Assembly: GCA_025331435.1 (NCBI GenBank)
Contig: JAIWNI010000094.1
Location: 1 to 64,000, forward strand
DNA length: 64,000 nt
DNA from: Choanephora cucurbitarum
Taxonomy: Eukaryota > Mucoromycota > Mucoromycetes > Mucorales > Choanephoraceae
Direction of reading: 5' to 3'
Shown: one piece after another, positions 32,145 through 43,884 of the stretch
How positions within the stretch are numbered: the stretch's first letter is position 1
How the letters are laid out: every line of letters begins with the position of its first letter
Position numbers and translations under genes: made by a program
Notes under the pieces: generated by a model
Database searches by the model: none
The model's input: only the letters and a program-made list of their open reading frames with translations
What the model was told of the DNA's origin: nothing

Positions 32145-34654
32145 CGATAGGTAGAGTGCGTGTAGACTAAATGTTACTTTAACGATACTGTTGTTACAAA
32201 ACAGAGGATAGTTTTTGCAATAACTTGTAAAATAAAATCAAAGAGATATAACAGAGTAATCGGGCAGCAAGGCTATATGTAACGAGCACCACGTTATTTA
32301 GGTTACAAACCGTAAAGTAAAGAAATATAAAGAAGAGATATAATAAGAGAATACAATGATCTGTAATAAGTATCAAGGGAACTAACCTAATAAGTGGATT
32401 TAGGTAGTGAATATATGTCAAACTACAACCAAGTGTAAAGTAAATAAGAGAGATAATAGTTAAGTTTATTGATTAAGAGATGTTGAAGTGTTTATATACT
32501 ATTCTAAAAGAAGTCAGGTTGGACCTGCAAACTAATAATTTAAACAGTCAAATTAGCGATTCATCATGTAATGGATTATTAGTACATGTTCAACAGTTCT
32601 AACCATTATAAATGGAAAGTTAGAGAAGGATTCTAATAATTTGTTGTGTAATAAAAGATCAAGAGGAGCTGTCAAATGAGTTGAATACTAATTAAGAAAT
32701 ACAGAGTTGGATTCAAAGCAGAGAATAGACGTCAGATAATAATCGAGCCCTAGGAAGAATCCTATGCGTAACAGCAGTTTGCTACAATTTGTCATGGAGT
32801 TTTGAATAGCAATTGTTTCAGACATTCCTTCACAAAATTTAAAAGTGGTACTGCTTAACAACTAATCCAAAACAAAAGGAAACACAGAATAAATTAAGAG
32901 AACAATGTACCTTTCCAATAGAAGCCCAATGCTTTAATAACTAACATAAGTTTTACTCATTAAGCTATATTTGCCCTTGATCTGACACATTGGTTTCTCA
33001 AGAACACTTATAACTTTAAACTGCTCAATTAAGAATTGTTTCTATGTATCCAGTTAACATAATGACCACTAAGAATAGCTAAGGTGAAAAAGAGAGGGGA
33101 ATTTTATCTCTATTAACTCTTTCAATAATACCGTTTGCTAATACAATCAAATCATGCACACAATAATCAGTCTTTCCATGCAGAATCCATTTTAGCTTCA
33201 TTCTGTCCACATAATGTTTTTGTGCTAGTCTCAGATGGGAATGTATCTAGTTTTTCCTTCAACCAAGTTCAGGTACGTAGCTCATGTGCATCTATTGTTT
33301 GTCAATATAGCTTCATCCAAACATCCTCATCATCAACAGAGTATTAGCCCATTAAAGGTTCCTTAAATGTCTCTGAATTCTCCATCTTGATATTCTGGGA
33401 TAATGATATGCAAACAATCTTGATATACATACTGCTTCAATTCATTTGTTATTTTAGTGAAAAAAAAAATCTTGTTTGCTACTACTGGACCATCGATATT
33501 TATTACCAAGTTCCATGCTACAAGATAAATGGATGAATATTTTTCTGCTTGTTATGAGGATACTCCAGAAAAAAGACGATACACTCTCAGTTGCACTCTA
33601 GCAGACTTTCGTATTTGTCATGGGGAAATATCAAAAAGTCAGAAACTAAAGATCTTGGGTGTAGCAAAAACTAAAAAAAAAACATGATTACATAAATTTA
33701 AAATTGTGCTTGCAAGAGCCTCATTATTCAGCCACCCCTTCCTTTTCACCTTGCTCTTGACAGCTGTCCAAAAACATCTTTTCTTGTTAGTTAGTTACTG
33801 TGTTCACTTGTGAGAAACAACAAAAGCAAAAAGAAAGAAGCAAGGTTTATGTGTCCTGTGAATGCTAAATGTAAGCAGCCCGGTTGAAGCCGTAGCCAAA
33901 AAGGCAGTATTCACACTTCCATTATGTCCAAGGTCGTCCATATCTGAGTTTCTTTGTATGACTTATTTGTTTTGATATTAAGATGGTTTGGCATCATTGG
34001 AATACAACAGCACCTGCTCTAAGACTTCTCCTTCTTCTTTACTTCAAAAAGGGTATGGTAAGAACTCAGCTTGTATCATTTTCCAAATAGGTTGTGCAGT
34101 CCTGGAGAGTTCCTTTGTTTTTGTATACTTGTAACTTCGAGTTAAAGTGTTGACGAAAGCCAATAGGAATATCTCAAATAGAGAGCGTTATGAATCTGAG
34201 CTCATTTCAAAACAAAAAGGTCCTTCTTCGACAGTTTCTCCCGCTTTGTCTTTTCATAACTCCAACTGTAAACTAATGTCGTTTCATGTGATTGACTTTA
34301 AACACATGTGCTCTTAGTCTTGAGTCACAATCAACCCTGTTTGGTTCAAGATATATCTAGACGTGTTTTCGAATACAAAATAATGCAACCCAAATTGCTT
34401 ATGTTGACCAAGTAACATTTGAAGTCTTCTTGGAATAGAATAAGCGTTAAACCAAAGCCTCAATTTGTCAGGATTTCTTCATACAAATGCATCAAAGAGA
34501 TATGAAAATCTTTGAAACGAAACTTTTCCAAGCCCTGTCAAGTCGCTTCTTCAAAGTGCTAGCCATGGTATAAGTATAGTGCTTTAATAAAATATAAATA
34601 AATATGTACAAGTTTCGTTGTATGTATATATATGCACAGAAACGGAGAAGAAAT
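32145..34654. other. AT-rich intergenic stretch
   Basis: Only short frames occur and none has a family, TATA box or splice support. Nothing recognisable is seen in about 2.5 kb. Confidence 0.4.
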
Positions 34655-35646
34655 CTAAGAGAAGTAGTCAAGTTTTCTTTTCATGCTGGAAAAAGACTTT
34701 GTTCTGCTTTGTCCAAGCAAAGTCTTTATAATAGAGAATGGAAAAATAGGTGAGTGAGGTGTCTTTCCAGGAACACAACTCAAGCTTGGAAAACCAAAAG
34801 CAGTGCAATGGTTGTGATACATCCAACAGATTTTATAAATGTTATCTAGCTGATTGACAAGTATGCCAAAGCTCATTGTAGGTACTTTGACTTGCCCAAG
34901 TTCTATCATCATGTTCATGTTGTTCTCTGGGCGGTATTGCGAGTAGAAAAAACAGTTGTTCCCACTGTTCAAAACTCTAAGATGGCTTTTGCCTTGCTGT
35001 GTTTCAACTCAAGCTTCATATAAATACAAATCTTGTAAAAGTCAATCAAGAGATTCACTTCAATGATTGCATTTGAGGCTGTTTTTATTTCGCCAAAAAG
35101 ACTTGTACTTTTGTTGACATACAACGGAGGAAGAAAGGCATCGACTCAATAATCAGGCCTGCAACTTGAAAGAGAACGGTCCCCTTGGGTCAATTCAAGT
35201 TGTTTTGAGCACAAGGGTACCATATTGGCAGCATTCCTCGTCATATCGTTGATCAAGGGATGAATGAAAGATGCTTGCAAGTGCATTTCTGAATGCGTTA
35301 TTGGTACTGATGTAAGATTAGCCTCAATACACGAAATGAAATTTACAATGCACTTTATAAGCTCGTCGCTCGTTTCACTTCCAATGGTTGCCATGTCCTT
35401 GATGAAATTGAATCTACAGTCGTAACTATAACGGCTCATTGCCAAGACAATCTTACTCTTTTCCTCAGTAGTCATCTTTTGTTTATCAGCAATCAAGGCG
35501 GGTAATTTGTTGGTCATATCCTGTCTTCTGAAGAAAAGGGTAGCTTGTTACCTTTGGTAACCACACCAACACCAGAAAGAGAAAGCAGGACATCCAAGTC
35601 TCTTGATAGACATATATTAGACATGTTTTGTAGATTCTCAAAAGAT
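34655..35646 (-). pseudogene. PD-(D/E)XK nuclease-like gene of unknown family, broken
   Basis: Minus-strand frames can be stitched into one protein. It runs from DVLLSLSGVGVV (about 35,600) through LQASFIHPLIND and SCRPDY, then a TGA at 35,146-35,148, then in the same frame VDAFLPP...SLFGEIKTAS...DFYKICIYMKLEL to a stop near 34,975. After a frameshift it continues with NMMIELGQVKVP to 34,655. The RPD-Y and downstream GEIK have the order and spacing of a PD-(D/E)XK nuclease core. Related open frames are, from memory, common as lineage-specific repeats in mucoralean genomes; whether they are host or element genes is unknown to me. At least one stop and two frame changes indicate a dead copy. 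Confidence 0.45.
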
Positions 35647-35871
35647 TTTGATTGAAACTCCTTAAACTTCATATATATATATTACATTGCTACTTTTGCC
35701 ATATCCAGGTAGTGCGAGTTCTGTCATTAATTTCATAGAAGAACCAGATACGTTTAATAAACTTGCTAGAGTGCTGTTGGCTTCAGCTGTTTTCCTTTGA
35801 TCATCAGATTCAAGAAAACTCCAATCAGGTTTAGCCTATTTTAACTTTGATGCTTACGATATCAACCGAAA

Positions 35872-36270
35872 TAAGCTGCTCGAAAAGCGGTCAAAGAGGT
35901 CTTCTTGCCAGAACTCAAAAAGTGGCGATGTTGAGCCCTAATTGATTCAGTGGGCCAACGACGAAAGCTTGTCTCAATCGCATTCAAGTCAGTTTGAGAA
36001 AGAAGTCTTTTACTCCCACTTGAAGTTTTAGGAAGAGTGGTCTTTGTTTGCTAAAGTCTTTTATAAGCTAATTGTACAGTTGATTCAGGAACGTCATGAT
36101 CTCTGGCAATCTGAGCAATGTTATTTTGATACACAAAATTGCCGGATAGTCTACCATAATCATATTCGGAAAGATGCTTGTTAGATTCTTTGGATACAGG
36201 AATAACTGTAGAAGTGCTCAATTTTGTATGTTTATTAAGAAAAGGGTGATGAGAAAACCAACAGAACAAC
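35872..36270 (-). pseudogene. Tc1/mariner transposase fragment (N-terminal half)
   Basis: The minus strand encodes a helix-turn-helix segment (IAQIARDHDVPESTVQLAYKRL). After one in-frame TAG comes QTDLNAIETSFRRWPTESIR and LSSGKKTSLTAFRAA, and then similarity stops. The same order occurs in the longer copy at 45,960-46,900, and the two share nearly identical DNA at their 5' ends (TAACTGTAGAAGTGCT ... GTATGTTTATTAAGAAAAGG). This copy lacks the DDE catalytic part. No ATG is visible at the expected start. Confidence 0.65.
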
Positions 36271-36275
36271 CATGG

Positions 36276-36869
36276 GTTGCATAATCAAATCACGAAGTGG
36301 TAAAACCGCAGCTTATTTCGGTTTACACTGTAAGCCTTGCTTATGTCTTGTTTATCAAATGATGTACAGAAAAGACTTCTGTATAGTTTAAGTGTATGTA
36401 TGTCTTTAACTTCATGATGAGGTTCAAAAGCACCGTACTCTATCTTTCTTTGAGACTTGTGTTGAGCTCTCTAAAAAGAAAATTTCTTGAATTTAAAGAG
36501 AAACAACCAAGTGTGTATCTTTTTATCTCAATGTCAGGACAGCACAACACAAACAAATAATTTAGAACGACTTTTGAGCTTCTTGGTTTATAAAAGACAA
36601 CCCTATCAAACTGTAAGATGACTGACGTAGTACATCCAACAATTGAATGCAAGCTGCTTATTCACTTTTGCTTTACCCCCCCTTTCAGGCACGGTTACAG
36701 AGCTATATCCAAGCAAATAGTTTGGCAAATTGCCAACTCTATTGGAGTAAAATTTCCCAAATAGCTTAGTGAATTTACTGATCATTCTTTTTAATACGAG
36801 TGAAACTCATAGTCATGCTCTCTGGGATTGATTGAATCGTAAGCGATAATAGAATTTATTTGTTGTCAT
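36276..36869. other. Intergenic stretch upstream of the housekeeping block
   Basis: No gene is recognised. The 70-residue minus-strand frame at 36,440-36,652 has no support. This is the 3' flank of the RPAP3-like gene. Confidence 0.4.
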
Positions 36870-38452
36870 TTAAATGCGAGTGCCATAGATTTTAGCAAGT
36901 TTGGATAGCTTTTCTTGATCCACATGCTGTTTCAACACATCAAATACACCTTGTAGAGCTTATAACAGTAATAATTAGATAACCACTTATCGTTTTCATC
37001 TTATCTTGCTTACCTTGTTGTCTCTTTCGGTCCAAGAACATAATCAACATATCCAATCTCTTGACTTGAGAGAGTCCCTGAATGACCTCTAAAGTCTCTT
37101 GAGATGATTTCTCTTTTAGGTATCTCGTTTCAAGTAAATCAATCATCTTTTCAAACTGATCTGATTCTAATGAAGACTTGAAAAGATTAGCGAATGAAGA
37201 AGGTGGGATACGCTACAAAAGAAACAAGGTCAATCATCTGTCTAACCATCAGTTACAGCGATCTTTCTTACTTGAAAGTATTGGTATAATATATCATCTC
37301 CTCTTGCCTTGAACGTCTTCCAATCTCGCTCAAATTCAAAATTGGTTCGAGGTGTGGTGAATTTCAGAGGAAGTGTAGCCTTTGGCAGAGGTTTCTGTGG
37401 ACTGGTCTCTGCAACTGATCTTACTGACTCTGCCTTTACTGGCTCTACTTTCTTTGTTGACTCTGCCTTTACTGGTTCTGCCTTAGTTGATTTTGCTTTT
37501 GTTGGTTCTGTCTTGGTTGATTTGTCAGTGGGTGTTGTGATAGTCGTGACTTTAGCAGGCCCCTTAGGACCTGAATAAGCTGCATCAATCACTTTAACCG
37601 GCAATCGACGCTTTTCTGCCACTGGGGGTGGAAGCTTATTTAATTCATCCAAAATCGATTTATTGTTTGGTTCAATCGTCAAAGCGTGTTCAAGATCTAA
37701 CCCATTGCATCAGTTTCCCATAGTATTTTAATGCTCCTTTCTTACCTTTTCTTGCTTCATTCACTCTTCCTAATCCTTTCAATGCAATACCTCTTCTCCA
37801 TAATGCCTTTACATTTTTAGGTTGAAGTAAAAGACCTTGCGTACAATCCTTTTCTGCTTCTAGAAACCTATTTTCAAGGTAAGTATATATCTTTCAACTC
37901 TCCTTTTTCTTAAATTACCTATTCAGTTTCAAATAAGCCATGGCACGGTTGACAAAATAGACAGGCACAGTTGGGTTCAATTGAATGGCTTGTCCATAAT
38001 GTTGAATAGCATTGGCATAATCTTTTTTAACAAAATAGTCATTGCCCTAAAGTAAGATAAGGTAAATACAGATAACTATCAATACTATCTGACTTACCTT
38101 TGCTTTCTCGGCTTCGGCCTTTTCTGTTTGAGTGGATGTAGACTATAGAAAAAGTGTAAGTAGGTGTATTCAGTACACTTGAGGTTTTTTTTTTTACCTG
38201 CTTCACATCAAGTGAGTTCAAACCAACAGGCTTCAAGTTGTCTAGTTGAATAGTGGTTGATGGTCTGATGGGTGGTAAAGTCTAAATTGGCAACAACCTT
38301 ATTCATTTAATTTTTTGTTGCTGTTTGTGTCTTTCTTTCATTTCTTTTACTTGGTCATGAACTGGTTTTCTTCGAGAGACAGCCTGATCTTTTATATCCA
38401 TTTCTTTTTGCCATTGTGCTAAATCTTTCCAAAGTTGGTCTACTTTAGACAT
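36870..38452 (-). CDS. RPAP3-like TPR cofactor of the R2TP/Hsp90 system, 8 exons
   Basis: A co-chaperone expected to link Hsp90 to R2TP for assembly of RNA polymerases, snoRNPs and PIKK complexes. The model starts at ATG 38,452 (MSKVDQLWKDLAQWQKEM) and ends at TAA 36,870. Introns are 38,282-38,350, 38,143-38,197, 38,047-38,097, 37,868-37,918, 37,697-37,745, 37,213-37,271 and 36,959-37,013, all GT..AG and 49-69 bp. The total is 397 residues. A TPR array covers about residues 78-200 (GNDYFVKKDYANAIQHYGQA is its first motif). A linker with Thr-Lys-x-Glu-Pro/Lys-Ala-Glu repeats follows. The RPAP3_C domain is at about 285-397 (ERDWKTFKARGDDILYQYFQ through QVKRLDMLIMFL). The C-terminal domain distinguishes it from the short yeast Tah1. 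The alternative name Spag1-like cannot be excluded. Confidence 0.85.
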
Positions 38453-38714
38453 TCTGTTATACACAAGAAGAATACAAAAGAAAGAAAAAGAAGAAAAAAA
38501 AAGTTAAATAAGCCACTATAGACCTTTCTTCTTTTCTGTCTTTTTTTTTCGTGTTATAGAGACTGTAGACCTTTAAAGAGAGATATCTTTTACCATGACT
38601 TTAAAGAGCATGCTGAAAACTCTCTCTCTCATTCTTTCAGGACTATGATATCCATTGAAGCAACAGGCATTTTTTTTTTTGCATGAATTTAATAAGAAGC
38701 GGGATATTTGTTTA

Positions 38715-39970
38715 TTACATAATAATTTGAGGTTCAGTAATGTTAGAAGAGATTCCTTTATGAGGCAAGATAGAACCACCATTGATATAGATTTCATCGT
38801 TCACAGTAACATCATCACCAAGGACTGAGCAACCTTCAATTCGAGACCAACGACCAATACTCGAATGCCAGCCAATGATACTCGAGTTGACCCAAGCAAA
38901 ATCCTTGACTTCAACACCTTCCAAAAGAACACATCGTTGAAGACGCACACCATCACCCACAACCACATTGGGACCAATCACCACATTAGGGCCAATACGA
39001 CAATCTTTACCCACCTTGGCTGTAGGGTGAATCAGGACATTACCCTTATGAACAAAGTCTGCCTGCTGTGTTAATGTCTCGGGTGCCTTCTTGCTCAAGT
39101 GAGATAGATAGAGACAGGTGCCTGTTAAGAAATCTTTGGGTTGACCTACATCCATCCAGAAACCATCTAGATCAAATGTATGGAGTTGACCAGCCTCTGC
39201 AATGAAAGGAAAGACTTCTTTTTCAATCGACATAGGCTTCAACTAACAATAAAGTCATTCAGTGATTTCATCAAAGCAGTGATTTTTTTTTCTTTACCTC
39301 AATACGATCCAATACAGATGGATTCAAGATGTACATACCAGCATTAATCTTGTTTGAAATGAATTCCTTGGGCTTCTCAACAAATCGTTCAATCACAGAA
39401 GAAGAAGAAGAACGGTTGACAACCACACCATACTTGGAAGGATCATCTACCTTGGTGACAGTGATGGTACCCTCACCACCATGAGATTGATGGAAATCTC
39501 TCAGCTGTTCAAATGGATAATCACAGATCACATCACTGTTGAGTACAAAAAAGGGAGAATCGTCTTTGGCCAAGATATCTCTAGCCAAAGCTAAAGGACC
39601 GGCTGTTCCTAAGGGTTCTGTCTCTACTGAGAAAGTAATCTTGACATTGTAGATAGCTTCATATTCCTTTAAGGCAGCCACCATGATTTCAGGTCGATAA
39701 TTGACAGCCAAAACAATATCTGTGACACCGGCCTAATCATGCTATCTGTGTTAGAAAGGGTTTTCGTTTATTTTGTTTATCAGTTACCTTGGCTAAGTTT
39801 TCAATTTGGTGAAGAATCATTGGCTTATTGGCAAATTCAACAAGAGGTTTAGGAAGAGTCAAGGTAAGAGGTCGAAGACGAGTACCAAAGCCTATTTAAA
39901 AAGATCAATATAGGTGTACTTCTTTAATTGTGCGCTCTAGTTTACCGCCAACAAGAATAAGTGCTTTCAT
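38715..39970 (-). CDS. MPG1: Mannose-1-phosphate guanylyltransferase (GDP-mannose pyrophosphorylase)
   Basis: Makes GDP-mannose from mannose-1-phosphate and GTP in the cytosol for N- and O-glycosylation, GPI anchors and wall mannan. Start ATG 39,970 gives [19 protein letters not shown], the nucleotidyltransferase signature. The enzyme core follows, with [30 protein letters not shown] and [19 protein letters not shown]. The C-terminal left-handed beta-helix of hexapeptide repeats ([20 protein letters not shown] onward) ends EPQIIM, as usual for this family. Introns are 39,892-39,945, 39,733-39,787 and 39,243-39,297. The 363-residue length matches fungal enzymes (about 361-364). The first exon is only 25 nt, a conserved-looking arrangement that splits the GG of the signature. 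It is transcribed toward the RPAP3-like gene with about 260 bp between them. Confidence 0.95.
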
Positions 39971-40304
39971 AATGATTAAAGTAGATATAGAAAAATAAAA
40001 AAAAAAAGACAAAAGAAGACAATAGCCAAAAAGTGCTGTTATTTATAGTCTGTTTGACTGGAATTTGTTGTGTGTGTGTCACTTGGGCGATCTTCTTTTT
40101 TTTTTTTTTTTTACTATGATATTTTTAGAGTGTTTTTGATTATTTTTAAATCAACTTAGGATTCTATCACATTTCTTAAATCATTCGTTTTTTTTTTTAT
40201 TGTTGTCCATTCCCGAGACACTTTTTCTTCTTTACAAAAAACTAACTTTAACTGCGAATGTATAAACATAACAACAAGAAGGGCATTCTTTTCTTGTTTC
40301 TTTA

Positions 40305-41311
40305 TTATTTTAATATAGATAGCATCATGATAATTGTTGTCAATAATGCTATACCAAAAGTAGTTAATAATGGCAACAACGATTCACGAAATGAAGCACC
40401 TGCACCTAAATAACATGTAGGACAAAACATAGCTAACAAGTACGGTGGTTAATTAGACTTTTTCTTTTTCTTTCTTATATATTTTTTTTCTCTTTCTTTC
40501 TTTCACTTACAATCTGTTCTTCCAACATAAGATTCAGTAGAATACATGGCAACAATCAATCTTGAATCAGGCATTAACCATCCTGGACTAGGATAAGCCT
40601 TAGGTCCTCTTTGGTCATGCACCCAGACAGTATAATAGCCCACCATCAAAGGGGATCCAGGTGGTAGATGAGCCAAGTCCCAGACAGCAGAAGTAGCTGT
40701 ACCAGGCACAATAGCCGCTGTCAATGTCTGCTTTTGAGGGTTGGCCAAAGCCACTGTTAAGTTCTCTGGTTGTACTTTCAGAACATTGGGATCCACAGTC
40801 CATTCAAAGGTGATGTTGGAGACACCAATCTTAAAGAGTGGGGGGAAGGTTTGATTGGGAATAGGTTTTTTCCAGGTAAGGTAGGCAGGTGGTATATCGT
40901 TTGAGAAGGAGGCAAATGTAGGTTTTCCTGCAAAAGGATTGCCGTTCGCTGACTGAGTTGCATTTGTTTGTGTACTGTTGGTATGAAGTGTGCCGTTAGC
41001 TAGATTGGAAGTACTTTGAGTGGGTGTGGCATTTGTGTTGTTTGAAGCGAGAGGTTGTGGTAAATTAGTGGGTTGTGAACTGGCTGGTGGTGGTTGAATA
41101 CTGGCTATAGGTTATAAGTTAAGTTAAAGAAATAATAAAAGACTATGTTGCTTTGAATTATACCTGCTTCTTCAGCTATAAAATTATCACTGTATTAATT
41201 CACTGTTTTCATATAAATCTATCACTTTTTTTTTTTTTTACCTCTTTTCATATGTTGTGCATTTATCAATATTGAACATATTAAACACAGGTAGAAAACC
41301 AAAAGGTGCAT
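40305..41311 (-). CDS. DUF7137-type surface protein, 258 residues, 4 exons
   Basis: Start ATG 41,311 begins a signal peptide (MHLLVFYLCLICSILINAQ). Introns are 41,176-41,241, 41,105-41,163 and 40,406-40,510. Exon 2 is a 12-nt micro-exon (41,164-41,175) encoding Glu-Glu-Ala in frame. Residues about 30-100 are Asn/Thr/Ser/Pro-rich, probably glycosylated. The folded part begins near PAYLTWKKP and contains ITFEWTVDPNVL, AVWDLAHLPPGSPLMVGYYT, VHDQRGPKAYPSPGWL and LIVAMYSTESY, the pattern of the fungal DUF7137 domain. The last exon encodes a hydrophobic tail (LLPLLTTFGIALLTTIIMML), either a transmembrane anchor or a GPI signal. It is likely at the cell surface or in the secretory pathway; function is unknown. 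The family name is from memory. Confidence 0.75.
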
Positions 41312-41548
41312 CTAACTTAAAAATAAACTATTACAATACAAAAGAAAAAAGAGAGAAAAAGAGAAGCGTAAGGAAGAGTAAACCTATAGCCTACAGTTTT
41401 GATTGTTTTTATTAATTCTTATTTATCCCTTTTAAGAAGCCTTTTTTTTTTTTTAAACATAAAAAAAAGGGGGGGACAAAATAGGGAGTGATTCATTCTA
41501 TTCTTAAAAAAAAAAGAGGAGAGAAAGCAGGCTTTTTTTTTTTCTAGT

Positions 41549-43787
41549 TTATCTAAATTCTGTCATAGAAATCCATTTGATTTCATGAGATTGAGATAAA
41601 CCACCTGTACTGGCTGTAAACCCTATCCAGGCTATTTTTGAAGCCTTTCCTACATACTCCAAAAAGTTCTGATTGGATACCTTAAGGACCTGTCTCATCA
41701 TCCCTCTTTCTGCAACTCCTATCTCTATCACTCCTGTAGTCAACAATCTGACTTTCGATTTGAACCAATGGCCTGTCTGGAAAGAAGGGATAGAAGAGGT
41801 ATGTCCTAGAGAATAATCATGATGAGCAGAATTAGGTTGAGGTGCCTTTCTGGCTTGAATACTAATATGGTTATCGGAAGGATCAGCACATCTATCAGCA
41901 CTAATACCCAACTGTTAAATTAAATACTAATGCGCCTGTATGGACCTAACCTTTGATAGGTATCATATTCAATAGCCATACTTTAATAAACAACACAAGT
42001 TAATTGTTATTCACCCACAATAGCGATTTCATTTACCTATGTCGAATACCACCATAGCCTAATTGACATCCTCCATGTCCTAAAGCATGATCATGATCTG
42101 ATTGAATCACAAAGGCAAATCCATCTGCACCACCCATAGCAGGACCACCTTGACCATTGGAGATACGAAACTCAAATTCAACTTCAATTCCCTTAAGGCC
42201 TTCTAATTCAATAGGCTGAGACAGATAGATGCCTCCACATTGATCTGATATGGCTCTTGTTAGCTGAATCACCTTGTTCTCTAATGTCGTACTGCCCAAT
42301 AGGTTAAATGAGGGTAATTGATCTTGTATGGATAGCCTATGAGATACTGACTTGTATCAACATCATGCAGCTATATCTCAATTAAATAAGGTAATTTACT
42401 GTCATCATTCAGTTGATCCATCTCTTTCATTTCTTCAGTCTCTCCACGCTGTAAACGCCAATCCAGTGCACCTGTAAATTTTTTTTTTTTAAAAAATTGA
42501 AATATGGAATTCTCATCTTCTTACCACTTGTCCTTCCAGCCATTTCATCCTCTTTCACACTGGTCTTTTTACTCTCTTCTTCCAACTCAAAAAACTCTTT
42601 GATCCTTCGATCATACAGGCGTTGTGGATCTTCAAGGTCTTGTTGATACTTTTTCGTGATATCATCAAGAAACTAAATAAGGCATGTTAGTATACAAACA
42701 GATCCTTGTTTGTCCATGCTTACAATCGATAAGGCAGCTTCATGTATCCATGTACGACGCTTGAGTACCATTGGCCAGTCTCTTACATATCGCTTAGTCA
42801 CATCCATGGCTTCATGTACAGAGAAAGCAGTACAATAACTCAACTGTTTCTTCCATCCTACACTATACATCAAAGGCTGGTCTTTGTCAGGTCATCATTC
42901 AAATGATTTCATTCTGCTTACTGTATCCCATGCTGCTTCACAGGCATCACAATGGATCCAACGTTGTTCCTCTTCAGAATAGATTTCTGTCCATACATGA
43001 TCTGTCGTATCAAACACGATACGTGCTTCAGCACCTATGGCATTGCAACAGAGTGTAAAGCACTATCAAATGGTTGTCAGGATTATCCATCTCACTTGTG
43101 AAAGCATTTACATTTGCCCATTCACCACATCGACCTCGTTTGGTCTCCAATAGTTTTCCAGGGTGACTGTCTACATCAGCCTATCTCTTTTTTCTTTTTA
43201 TTTTATTTTATTAGTGCTTACTTGTAGCGAGGAAATCGTGTCAATTGATGACATTGAGAACATTGATAGACTTCTACTGTATGTGCGTCAAAAGCTAATT
43301 CTTCTGGAAGAGGTGATGTTGTTCCTTTTAAAACAGTATCTGCCTAAACAAAGAGAGAGAAGGAAGTAAGGAATCTACTTTTCTTCAAGACATCCATAGT
43401 TACACTTGAACAATAGAGACAAGGTGCATTGTTGACCCATTGAAAAAATTCGTTTTTGAACCAATGAAGTAATCGTTGAATCACTCGATCCTCCAAAGAT
43501 CCCGTTGCTTCTTTTCCTCCTTCTGCTTCATCATATAGTCTTTGAAGAGGAATGATATTCAACGCTTGTTCCTTTTTAGAACAGTCAATAGAACAGAAAG
43601 AGGTCATGTTGAGCTATGTATATAGAGTTACCAATAGATCAGCTTGTTGATAATAACGTGTTTGACGTGCATGTGCTTCTAACTGATTCAAGAAACGTAA
43701 TGAAGTAGGTGTAAGTGTCTTCATGACGCGTGAACGAACAAGCGCTATCCATTCATCAGTAATAGTTTTTATGCTATCTTGGTTCAT
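41549..43787 (-). CDS. PNG1: Peptide:N-glycanase (Png1-like) fused to an L-type lectin-like domain, 11 exons
   Basis: Cytosolic transglutaminase-fold amidase that strips N-glycans from misfolded glycoproteins during ER-associated degradation. The model runs from ATG 43,787 to the stop at 41,549 with introns 43,572-43,631, 43,344-43,403, 43,167-43,221, 43,063-43,111, 42,877-42,921, 42,673-42,723, 42,472-42,524, 42,347-42,399, 41,981-42,036 and 41,901-41,950. The product is 568 residues. The zinc cysteines are Cys103/Cys106 and Cys136/Cys139. The catalytic triad would be Cys162 (GRCGEWAN), His189 (TTDHVWTE) and Asp206 (HCDACE); the 27- and 17-residue spacings equal those of yeast Png1 (C191, H218, D235). 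From about residue 350 a beta-sandwich resembles L-type lectins ([36 protein letters not shown]). Exon 10 is only 30 nt. An upstream in-frame Met at 43,838 is a less likely start. Confidence 0.87.
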
Positions 43788-43884
43788 CTTCAAAAAAAAA
43801 GAAAAGACCTTGTGTTCATGCAACATGATGAGTTTCAAAATAATCGTGTTTTATAAATAATTTACAAAGAAGAGAGGGAATCAA

